The notes under the pieces: model-generated
What the model was told of the DNA's origin: nothing
Databases searched by the model: none
What the model saw: the letters and a program-made list of their open reading frames with translations, nothing else
In this document: positions 1 to 5,386 of the stretch, piece by piece
How the letters are laid out: each line of letters begins with the position of its first letter
Position numbering within the stretch: position 1 is the stretch's first letter
Position numbers and translations under genes: made by a program
NCBI GenBank assembly: GCA_003694875.1
Contig: RFJN01000119.1
Coordinates: 1 to 5,860, forward strand
Direction of reading: 5' to 3'
Length of the DNA: 5,860 nt
DNA from: Planctomycetota bacterium
GTDB lineage: Bacteria > Planctomycetota > J058 > J103

Positions 1-600
1 GCCGCTCTCGACCTCGGCGAGCGCGCGCCCCTTGACCTTGGCGAGCACGCGCTCGTACATGGCGCGCGTCTTGGCGCCCACCTTCTCGAGCGCCTGGGCG
101 CGCTCGCGCTGCTGTTCGTCGCGACGCGAGCGCACCGCCTGCATGTCGCCCTCGAGCCGCTCGGTGTCGCGCGCGAGCTGCGCGCGCGCCTCGGCGAGTT
201 CGTCCTCGAGGCGTGCGATCTCGGCCTCGAGCGCCTCCTGCTGCTCGAAGCCCGCGAGCATGGCGTCCTCCTTCTCGCCGATCTCGCGTCCCGCCGCCTC
301 GATCTGCCGGCCGAGCGCGCTGTACTCCTCGTTGGTCTTGACCTGGTTCTGCTGCACCCGCAGCTTCTGCTGCCGCTCGGCCGCACTGCGCGCCTCGAGT
401 TCAAGCGCGTCGAGCTGTCGCTGCAGCTCGCGGGCGCGATCGCGCGCGTCCGCTACCTTGCGCTCCACCGCCTCCACCCGCGCGCGCTCCCGGGCGAGCA
501 GCCCCTCGAGGTAGCGCAGTTCGTCGTCGAGCCGGGCGATCTCGCGGTCGTGGCGATCGACCTCGAGCAGCGCCTGCACCTCCGGATGCTGCTGCGCCAT
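1..600 (-). CDS. Coiled-coil / C4 zinc-ribbon protein, COG1579 (FlgZ/CdsZ-like) family, 3'-truncated by window edge
   Basis: An open frame runs from an ATG at 600 to the left edge, giving 200 visible codons and no stop. Nearly the whole visible protein (about residues 8-175) is charged, heptad-like helix rich in Glu, Arg, Leu and Ala, which fits a long antiparallel coiled coil. Residues 88-96 (KTNEEYSAL) match the hallmark segment of the C4-type zinc-ribbon family (COG1579, zf-RING_7). The visible end, MYERVLAKVKGRA and on to ESG, is the stretch that normally leads directly into the first Cys-x2-Cys pair. The zinc ribbon itself, usually about 40-60 residues, therefore lies outside the window. 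Family members with known roles include Helicobacter FlgZ (HP0958) and Chlamydia CdsZ (CT398), both reported to bind the sigma factor RpoN; most others are uncharacterised and presumed cytoplasmic. The start is supported by a strong GGGAGGG ribosome binding site. The gene follows rpoD by 61 bp on the same strand and is probably co-transcribed. Family assignment is good; function is not known. Confidence 0.85.
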   Translation of the reverse strand, partial: MAQQHPEVQALLEVDRHDREIARLDDELRYLEGLLARERARVEAVERKVADARDRARELQRQLDALELEARSAAERQQKLRVQQNQVKTNEEYSALGRQIEAAGREIGEKEDAMLAGFEQQEALEAEIARLEDELAEARAQLARDTERLEGDMQAVRSRRDEQQRERAQALEKVGAKTRAMYERVLAKVKGRALAEVESG

Positions 601-606
601 GCAGCG

Positions 607-613
607 CCCTCCC
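607..613 (-). promoter_or_regulatory. Ribosome binding site of the zinc-ribbon gene
   Basis: On the minus strand GGGAGGG ends 6 nt before the ATG at 600. It is the strongest Shine-Dalgarno match in the window and fixes the start of the zinc-ribbon gene. It suggests this gene is translated independently rather than only by coupling to rpoD. Confidence 0.8.
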
Positions 614-661
614 ATCTCTCGGGCACAGGCGCGCAACCCGCCGCGCCGAGCCGTCTCCCGA

Positions 662-2476
662 TCAGTCCGCCCGCGAGAGCATGCCCTCGAGGAAGCCCTC
701 GAGCATGCGACTGCGCACCGGGTGCTGCAGCTTGCGCACCGCCTTGGCCTCGATCTGGCGCACCCGCTCGCGGGTCACCTTGAAGATGCGCCCCACCTCC
801 TCGAGCGTATAGGTGTAGCCGTCCCCGATCCCGTAGCGCAACTTGATGATCTCGCGCTCGCGGAACGTCAGCGTCTCGAGCACCTTCTCGAGCTTGTCCT
901 TGAGCATCTCGTGGGTCGCGGCGTTGACCGGCGACTCCGCACTCTTGTCCTCGATGAAGTCGCCGAAGAAGCCGTCCTCGCTGTCGCCGATCGGGCGATC
1001 GAGCGAGATGGGGTGCTTGGAGATCTTGAGCACCCGGCGCGTCTCCTCCTCCGAGATCTTGAGCTCACGCGCGAGCTCCTGCACCGTGGGCTCGCGCCCG
1101 TTGAGCTGCACGAGCTTCTTGGAGGCGTTGCGCAGCTTGGACATGGTCTCGATCATGTGCACCGGGATGCGGATCGTGCGCGCCTGGTCCGCGATCGAGC
1201 GCGTGATCGCCTGCCGGATCCACCACGTCGCGTACGTCGAGAACTTGTAGCCGCGCCGGTACTCGTACTTCTCCACCGCCTTCATCAGGCCGGTGTTGCC
1301 CTCCTGGATCAGGTCGAGGAAGCTCAGGCCGCGGTTGCGGTACTTCTTGGCGATCGAGACCACGAGCCGCAGGTTGCCGCCCGACAGCTTGCGCTTGGCC
1401 GTCTCGTACGCCTTGAAGCGACGCTGCATCCAGTAGATGCGCGCGAAGAAGCTGTCCACGAGCGGACGCACCCGCACCGGCCGCAGCTCGTCGATCGCGA
1501 TCGGCTCGCGCACCTGCTCGCGGATCGCCTCGATCTCGCGATCGATCTCCTTGCGCCGGAAGGTGTCGGGCCGCGGGGAGCGGTCGATCGCCCGGCGCTC
1601 GCGCATGAGCCGCTGCAGCCGGTTCGAGATCTCCTCGAGCTTCTCCTTGAGCGGACGCACGAGCCGGATCTGCAGGCTCATCTCCTCGATCAGCCGCCCG
1701 ATCCGCCGCCGGCGCTGCACCATGCGACGGTAGGCGCGCTCGCGCTCGGCGCGGCCGCCGCTGCCGTGCGCCCAGCGCTGCCAGTCGCGCAGGTTCTCCT
1801 CGCGCATGCGACGCAGCGTCTCGAGCGCATGCGGCAGCTTGTCCTGGATGTCGCGCTTGCCGTTCTCCTCGGCCGAACTCACCTTGATGGTGCGGTCGAA
1901 CGCCAGCTCGCCGCGCTGCACCGCCTCGAGCGTCTCGAGCGCGTAGCGCTGACCCGGCTCGCTCTCGATCACGAGCTGCCGGAAGCGCTTGCGCGTGATC
2001 TCGATCTGCTTCGCGAGCGAGAGCTCCTCGTGCCGCTGCAGCAGCGGAATCTCGCCCATCTGGGTGAGGTACATGCGCACCGGGTCGTCGATCCGCTCGT
2101 TCGCCTTCGCGCCGAGCACCGCCTCGAGCGACTTGTGCGGGTGCTTGTCCTCCTCCTCCTGCTCGGTGACCGCGCGCGCGAGCCGCCCGCGGCTCGAGCG
2201 GCCATCGCCCGCGGCCGCGTCCGCCTCGAGCGGCTGCGCGAGCGGCGGGCTGTCGGCCCGGTCGATGATCTCCACCCCGTCGTCGTCGAGCCGCATGAGC
2301 AGCGCGTCGAGCTGCTCGGGGCTGACCATGTCGTCGGGCAGCTTCTCGTTGATCTCGTCGTAGGTGAGATACCCCTTGCGCTTGCCCTCCTTGAGCAGCA
2401 GCTGCATCTCCTTGGTGAAATCCACCTTCGCCGCTCCGCCTGCCTTCGTGTCGTCGGTCGCCGTTGCCGAGGTCAT
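662..2476 (-). CDS. rpoD: RNA polymerase housekeeping sigma factor RpoD (sigma-70, group 1)
   Basis: This 604-residue protein directs core RNA polymerase to -10/-35 promoters. Region 1.1 is at about 18-72 (GYLTYDEINEKLPDDMV). Region 1.2 is at about 128-165 (DDPVRMYLTQMGEIPLL). A charged, Arg-rich non-conserved region follows at about 170-345. Regions 2.1-2.4 are at about 355-445, region 3 at about 446-520, and region 4 at about 525-600. The residues corresponding to the E. coli -10 contacts (W433, W434, Q437, T440) are W418, W419, Q422 and T425. Those corresponding to the -35 helix residues R584, E585, R588 and Q589 are R569, E570, R573 and Q574, all at a constant offset of 15. Length is close to E. 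coli RpoD (613), and having both region 1.1 and the non-conserved region marks a primary rather than alternative sigma. The ATG at 2476 overlaps the dnaG stop (ATGA). The frame stays open upstream to 2845, but only inside dnaG and without family-like sequence. The nearest Shine-Dalgarno-like element is a weak GAGG 11 nt away, so translational coupling to dnaG is likely. Confidence 0.98.
   Translation of the reverse strand: MTSATATDDTKAGGAAKVDFTKEMQLLLKEGKRKGYLTYDEINEKLPDDMVSPEQLDALLMRLDDDGVEIIDRADSPPLAQPLEADAAAGDGRSSRGRLARAVTEQEEEDKHPHKSLEAVLGAKANERIDDPVRMYLTQMGEIPLLQRHEELSLAKQIEITRKRFRQLVIESEPGQRYALETLEAVQRGELAFDRTIKVSSAEENGKRDIQDKLPHALETLRRMREENLRDWQRWAHGSGGRAERERAYRRMVQRRRRIGRLIEEMSLQIRLVRPLKEKLEEISNRLQRLMRERRAIDRSPRPDTFRRKEIDREIEAIREQVREPIAIDELRPVRVRPLVDSFFARIYWMQRRFKAYETAKRKLSGGNLRLVVSIAKKYRNRGLSFLDLIQEGNTGLMKAVEKYEYRRGYKFSTYATWWIRQAITRSIADQARTIRIPVHMIETMSKLRNASKKLVQLNGREPTVQELARELKISEEETRRVLKISKHPISLDRPIGDSEDGFFGDFIEDKSAESPVNAATHEMLKDKLEKVLETLTFREREIIKLRYGIGDGYTYTLEEVGRIFKVTRERVRQIEAKAVRKLQHPVRSRMLEGFLEGMLSRAD
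2473..2476 (-). other. ATGA stop/start overlap joining dnaG and rpoD
   Basis: On the minus strand the four bases ATGA contain the rpoD ATG (2476-2474) and the dnaG TGA (2475-2473). Such overlaps usually allow terminating ribosomes to reinitiate. With only a weak GAGG upstream, rpoD output may depend on dnaG translation. The overlap itself is seen directly; the coupling is inferred. Confidence 0.85.
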
Positions 2477-4248
2477 GAACTCTGCAGCCTCGCTTTGAGT
2501 CGTCGTTGTGTCTCCTGGAACGCGCGCAGCGCCTCCTCGCTGCCGGGCCGCTCGAGCCCGAGCCGCGCCGCGCGCCGCCGATCGCGCTCCCGTTCGAGAC
2601 GCGCGATCACGCCCGTCCACATCTGCCGCCAGTCGAGGGCCGGATCGAGCGTGGCCGCCTCCTTGCTCGCGAGCTCGCGCGCCACCGCATCCTCGATCTC
2701 CGCCACCGCCCGTCCGCGGCTCACCGTCCGTGCTATCTCCCGTACCCGCGGGTCGGTGACGAGTTCCGCCTCGAGCGCACCCGCCACCTCCGATTCGATC
2801 GACATTCCGAGCGCGAGAACGCAGCGCAGAAAATGTCGTTCCCACGTGGGGACCGACACCTTCTCGCCGCAGACCGCAGCTCCGTTCGTTTCATCCTCCG
2901 GTTCCTGCGCGGCCCGCGCGCCGTCACGCAACGCCTTGCGCCGACTGCGCGCGGCGAGCTGCCGCACCAGCGCCTCGCTGAGACCCAAACGGTGCGCCAG
3001 CTCCTTCAGCTGCAATTCGCGCTCCAGATCGCTCTCGAAGGCGGCCAGGATCCGCGCGACCGGCTCCGCCAGCTCGCGCCGGCGCTCCGGCGGCCACGTG
3101 ATCGCCTCGGCCGGCACGAGCGCCTGCACGAACGGCTTCGCCTCCCGTACCGCCTGCTCGAGCGCCTGCGGACCGAGCCGGTGCACCGCGTCGGCCGGAT
3201 CGAGCCCCGGCGGCAGGTGCGCGATGCGGAACGAGGCGAAGGGGCGCTCGCCGCCGAAGACCGAGGCCGCCAGCTCGCCGAGCGCACGCCGGTTGGCCGC
3301 CGCCCCCGCCGCGTCGGCGTCGAAGAACGCCACCACGCGGTCGGTGAAGCGCCGCAGCACGCGCGCGTGCTCCGCCCCGAAGGCGGTACCGAGCGTCGCC
3401 ACGAACCAGCCGAGCCCCGCCTGGTGCGCGAGGATCACGTCCGTGTACCCCTCGACGAGCGCCACCTCTCCCGCCTTCGCGATCCCGTCCTTCGCGAGGT
3501 GCAGCCCGTAGATCAGCCGCCGTTTCTTGAAGATCGGGGTCTCGGGGCTGTTGAGGTACTTCGGCACCCCGTCCGGATCGAGCGTGCGCGCACCGAAGCC
3601 CACCACGCGCCCGAGCACGTCGTGGATCGGGAACACGAGCCGGCCGCGGAAGCGGTCGCGCAGCCCGTGGCTGCCCTCGCTCGCGAGCCCCGCCGCCACG
3701 ATCTCCTCGGGGCGGAAGCCGCGCCGACCGAGCGCCTCGAGCAGGTGCCGGCCGCCGCGTGGCGCGTAGCCGAGCCCGAAGCGCTCCGCCCAGGCCGGCT
3801 CGATCCCGCGCTCGCGCACGTACCGCCGCGCCCGTTCGCCCTCACGGCTGCGCTCGAGACCGGCGCGGAAGAACGCCGCCGCGATCCGGTGCATCTCGAG
3901 AAGGCGTGCGCGAGGGGTGGCCTGCTCGTCGCCTTGCCCCCCGCGACCGCGCTCGGGCACCGGCAGACCGGCGCGCTCGGCGAGCAGCACCAGCGCGGGC
4001 CAGAACTCCAGCCCCTCCTTCGCCATGACGAAGTCGATCGCGTTGCCCCCGCGGCTGCAGCGCCCGAAGCAGTACCACGTGCCGCGGTCCGGTCGCACCG
4101 AGAAGCTCGGGGTGCGCTCCTCGTGGAAGGGGCACAGCCCCTTGTAGCCGCTGCCCGAGCGCCGCAGCGCCACGTACTCGCTCACCAGACCCACGATGTC
4201 GGTCGCCTCGAGCACGCGCGCCTTGAAGTCTCGCAGATCCGACCGCAA
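2473..4248 (-). CDS. dnaG: DNA primase DnaG
   Basis: This is the bacterial replicative primase, which makes the RNA primers extended by DNA polymerase III and is recruited by the DnaB helicase. With the TTG start at 4248 it has 591 residues, normal for the family. The N-terminal CHC2 zinc domain has CPFH (C39, H42) and CFGRC (C60, C64). The core has the RNA-polymerase basic motif KYLNSPETPIFKK (230-242). The Toprim domain has VEGYTDVI (265-272, catalytic E266), ATLGTAF (284-290), FDADAAG (309-315, metal ligands D310 and D312) and a GLDPADAV segment (348-355). The C-terminal 130 residues or so are helical and fit the helicase-binding domain. The last two Cys ligands are spaced C-x3-C rather than the usual C-x2-C. 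TTG 4248 is preferred because GAGG lies 9 nt upstream. A GTG at 4263 (596 residues) is possible but has no Shine-Dalgarno and sits in a hairpin stem. The frame remains open to 4635, but that part overlaps rsmA and does not look like primase. Confidence 0.97.
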   Translation of the reverse strand: MRSDLRDFKARVLEATDIVGLVSEYVALRRSGSGYKGLCPFHEERTPSFSVRPDRGTWYCFGRCSRGGNAIDFVMAKEGLEFWPALVLLAERAGLPVPERGRGGQGDEQATPRARLLEMHRIAAAFFRAGLERSREGERARRYVRERGIEPAWAERFGLGYAPRGGRHLLEALGRRGFRPEEIVAAGLASEGSHGLRDRFRGRLVFPIHDVLGRVVGFGARTLDPDGVPKYLNSPETPIFKKRRLIYGLHLAKDGIAKAGEVALVEGYTDVILAHQAGLGWFVATLGTAFGAEHARVLRRFTDRVVAFFDADAAGAAANRRALGELAASVFGGERPFASFRIAHLPPGLDPADAVHRLGPQALEQAVREAKPFVQALVPAEAITWPPERRRELAEPVARILAAFESDLERELQLKELAHRLGLSEALVRQLAARSRRKALRDGARAAQEPEDETNGAAVCGEKVSVPTWERHFLRCVLALGMSIESEVAGALEAELVTDPRVREIARTVSRGRAVAEIEDAVARELASKEAATLDPALDWRQMWTGVIARLERERDRRRAARLGLERPGSEEALRAFQETQRRLKARLQSS

Positions 4249-4257
4249 GGCAGATCG

Positions 4258-4261
4258 CCTC
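4258..4261 (-). promoter_or_regulatory. Presumed dnaG ribosome binding site
   Basis: GAGG on the minus strand lies 9 nt before TTG 4248. It decides between the two possible dnaG starts, because the alternative GTG at 4263 has no Shine-Dalgarno-like sequence upstream. It follows the end of the 4262-4295 hairpin with no gap. Confidence 0.55.
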
Positions 4262-4295
4262 ACTTGCGTTTCATTCGTTCGACGAATCCGCAAGT
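4262..4295 (-). repeat. Nested inverted repeat (two-stem hairpin) next to the dnaG start
   Basis: In RNA sense the outer arms are ACUUGCG and CGCAAGU, a perfect 7-bp match. The inner arms are AUUCGU and ACGAAU, a perfect 6-bp match closing a CGA loop. The stems are separated by an asymmetric internal loop of G opposite GAAA. The inner stem is richer in A and U than the surroundings, so it is less easily explained by GC content. As DNA, the inner part is a 15-bp near-palindrome that could be a protein-binding site. Position suggests control of dnaG translation or initiation. The structure is visible; the role is inferred. Confidence 0.6.
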
Positions 4296-4306
4296 CGACC
4301 GTCGAC
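4294..4306 (-). repeat. GTCGAC-C-GTCGAC double palindrome
   Basis: Two copies of the palindrome GTCGAC are separated by one base (plus-strand reading), making a 13-bp element symmetric around its central C. It overlaps the upstream end of the nested hairpin by two bases. It could be an operator half-site pair or an alternative pairing partner in the leader RNA, or it could be chance. Confidence 0.4.
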
Positions 4307-4313
4307 CCGCCGC

Positions 4314-4338
4314 ACCCCTGGTCCGCTCCGACCGGGGT
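4314..4338 (-). repeat. Stable hairpin with one bulged base in the dnaG leader
   Basis: In RNA sense ACCCC then GGUC pair with GACC then GGGGU across a 6-nt loop GGAGCG, with one unpaired A in the 3' arm. This gives 9 base pairs. No T-run follows it, so it is not an intrinsic terminator. Confidence 0.5.
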
Positions 4339-4353
4339 CGCAATGCCGGAACG

Positions 4354-4372
4354 GCGGGCCGCAACCGCCCGC
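4354..4372 (-). repeat. Short GC hairpin in the dnaG leader
   Basis: Perfect 6-bp arms GCGGGC and GCCCGC flank a 7-nt loop. Such a short, all-GC repeat can occur by chance in this base composition. It is listed because it stands in series with stronger hairpins on both sides. Confidence 0.35.
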
Positions 4373-4393
4373 AGCGTCCGTTCGCCGCGCCCC

Positions 4394-4418
4394 GGCGCCG
4401 CGGGTCCGCAGCGGCGCC
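4394..4418 (-). repeat. 8-bp perfect hairpin shortly after rsmA
   Basis: Arms GGCGCCGC and GCGGCGCC pair perfectly around a 9-nt loop, starting 26 nt past the rsmA stop. In transcript sense the TTTT lies before the hairpin rather than after it, so it lacks the layout of an intrinsic terminator. It might stabilise the 3' end of an amrA-rsmA message or mark a pause or processing site. That is speculation. Confidence 0.45.
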
Positions 4419-4444
4419 AAAAGCACACAAGGATAGGTAGGCCC

Positions 4445-5383
4445 TCAGGAGGCGTCAAGCCGAGCGCTGCAAGCCTCTGTAGAGGCGAGGGTTGCAAGTT
4501 GGGCGGGCGAGAGCGTCTCGACGCGTGCGCCCCCCGGCAGCCCGCTCGCCGCGAGCGCCTGTTCGACCGCGAGGTCCGGCACGCTGCGACGCAGCGCGTT
4601 ACGCAGCGTCTTCCTCCGAAAGACATAGAGCCCACGCACCAGTCGCCGAAAGCGCGCCCAGTGCCGCGGCGCGTCCGCGGCGAGCCTCTCGGCGGGCGGC
4701 CGCGCGGTGATCCTCACCACCGCGCTGTGCACCTTCGGTGGCGGCCAGAACGCGCCCGGCGGTACGCGACGCACGATCTCGATCTCGGCGAGCGCCTGCA
4801 GCAGGATCGAGGCGGGCCCCATCCGGCGATCGCCCGGGGGCGCCGCGAGCCGCTCGGCCACCTCGCGCTGCAGCGTGCCCGCGATCGTGACGAGCGGAAA
4901 GCGCCGCTCGACGAGGCCGAGTTCGAGCAGCCGCACGAGCAGCGGCGTGGCGACGTGGTAGGGGAAGTTGGCGATGCACCGCACCGGCCGCCCCGCGTCG
5001 CGCGCCGTCTCGAGTCGCGCGAGCAGCTCGGGGTGCAGCCCCTCGGGCCCGGCGAGCACGTCGCCGGCCACCACGTGCAGCCGCTCGTGCGCGCCGATCA
5101 GTTCCGTGAGCAGCGCGCGCGCGTTCGGGTCGAGCTCGATCCCGACCACCTCCGCGCCACGATCGAGCAGCAGCCTCGTGAGCATCCCCGGCCCCGTGCC
5201 CACCTCGAGCACGAGATCGCCCGGTTCGAGGCCGCCTGTGTCCACGATCGCGTGCAGCAGCCGCGGATCGAGCAGCAGGTGCTGGCCGAGCGAGCGGCGC
5301 GTGACGAAACCGCGCTCACGAAACAGCCGCCGCAGCGCGGCGGGAGCCCAGCGATCGGGATCGGAGGCGTGCGCGCCCGCCAA
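4445..5383 (-). CDS. rsmA: 16S rRNA (adenine(1518)-N6/adenine(1519)-N6)-dimethyltransferase RsmA (KsgA)
   Basis: This enzyme uses S-adenosylmethionine to dimethylate two adjacent adenines in the 3'-terminal hairpin of 16S rRNA, a late step of 30S subunit maturation. The 312-residue protein shows the family motifs in order: RRSLGQHLLLD (29-39, the SLGQNFL-type loop), VLEVGTGPGMLT (58-69, SAM-binding motif I), IELD (82-85, acidic E83), GDVL (107-110), NFPY (139-142, the N-[LF]-P-Y catalytic motif), LQREVAERLAAPPG (171-184), FWPPPKVHSAVV (212-223) and FRRKTLRNAL (255-264). It is longer than E. coli KsgA (273), partly through extra residues before NFPY (about 111-132) and a short N-terminal tail. 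The TTG at 5383 is the first possible start after the in-frame amrA stop, and I see no alternative ATG or GTG before the SLGQ motif. A GGAG lies 12 nt upstream, inside amrA. Only 3 nt separate it from amrA, so co-translation is likely. Confidence 0.96.
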   Translation of the reverse strand: MAGAHASDPDRWAPAALRRLFRERGFVTRRSLGQHLLLDPRLLHAIVDTGGLEPGDLVLEVGTGPGMLTRLLLDRGAEVVGIELDPNARALLTELIGAHERLHVVAGDVLAGPEGLHPELLARLETARDAGRPVRCIANFPYHVATPLLVRLLELGLVERRFPLVTIAGTLQREVAERLAAPPGDRRMGPASILLQALAEIEIVRRVPPGAFWPPPKVHSAVVRITARPPAERLAADAPRHWARFRRLVRGLYVFRRKTLRNALRRSVPDLAVEQALAASGLPGGARVETLSPAQLATLASTEACSARLDAS

Positions 5384-5386
5384 CGC

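Larger units (their letters stand above)
4249..4444 (-). promoter_or_regulatory. 196-bp rsmA-dnaG spacer / presumed structured dnaG leader
   Basis: This is the largest non-coding interval in the window. In transcript order it holds hairpins at 4394-4418, 4354-4372 and 4314-4338, a GTCGAC double repeat at 4294-4306, and a nested hairpin at 4262-4295 ending directly before the presumed dnaG Shine-Dalgarno. No run of T follows any of the hairpins, so none looks like an intrinsic terminator. I could not find a convincing sigma-70 -35/-10 pair. Whether the spacer carries a promoter, a cis-acting RNA or an mRNA-processing site cannot be decided from the sequence. GC richness alone makes some hairpins expected. 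Confidence 0.5.

Noticed and set aside
32..514. Plus-strand Ser/Arg/Ala-rich open frame
   Set aside because: It is the shadow of the coiled-coil gene on the minus strand, whose KTNEEYSAL motif and strong ribosome binding site identify the real frame.
628..647. Hairpin in the rpoD/zinc-ribbon gene spacer as a terminator
   Set aside because: The arms GGCGCG and CGCGCC pair over 6 bp, but no T-run follows and the downstream gene starts within 30 nt, so termination here is not supported.
599..3511. Very long plus-strand open frame (970 codons) antisense to rpoD and dnaG
   Set aside because: It lies opposite two unmistakable genes and reads as low-complexity Leu/Arg/His/Ala sequence with no recognisable domain. 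In GC-rich DNA stop codons are rare in the antisense frames, so long shadow frames are expected.
4260..4274. Four-codon leader ORF (ATG AAA CGC AAG TGA) within the dnaG leader
   Set aside because: It has no ribosome binding site and is too short to distinguish from chance, although its TGA does overlap the presumed dnaG Shine-Dalgarno.
2506..4440. Long plus-strand open frame (644 codons) antisense to dnaG
   Set aside because: Same reasoning: it mirrors dnaG, is Arg/Pro/Glu-rich and has no family motifs.
4262..4444. A sigma-70 promoter or a LexA operator upstream of dnaG
   Set aside because: I found no acceptable -35/-10 pair with normal spacing. The palindrome ATTCGT-N3-ACGAAT does not match the LexA consensus forms I know.
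4249..4635. Upstream extension of the dnaG frame to an ATG at 4635
   Set aside because: It would overlap rsmA by about 190 bp and add about 129 Arg/Ser-rich residues unlike any primase N-terminus. Primase-like sequence begins near residue 5 of the TTG-start form.
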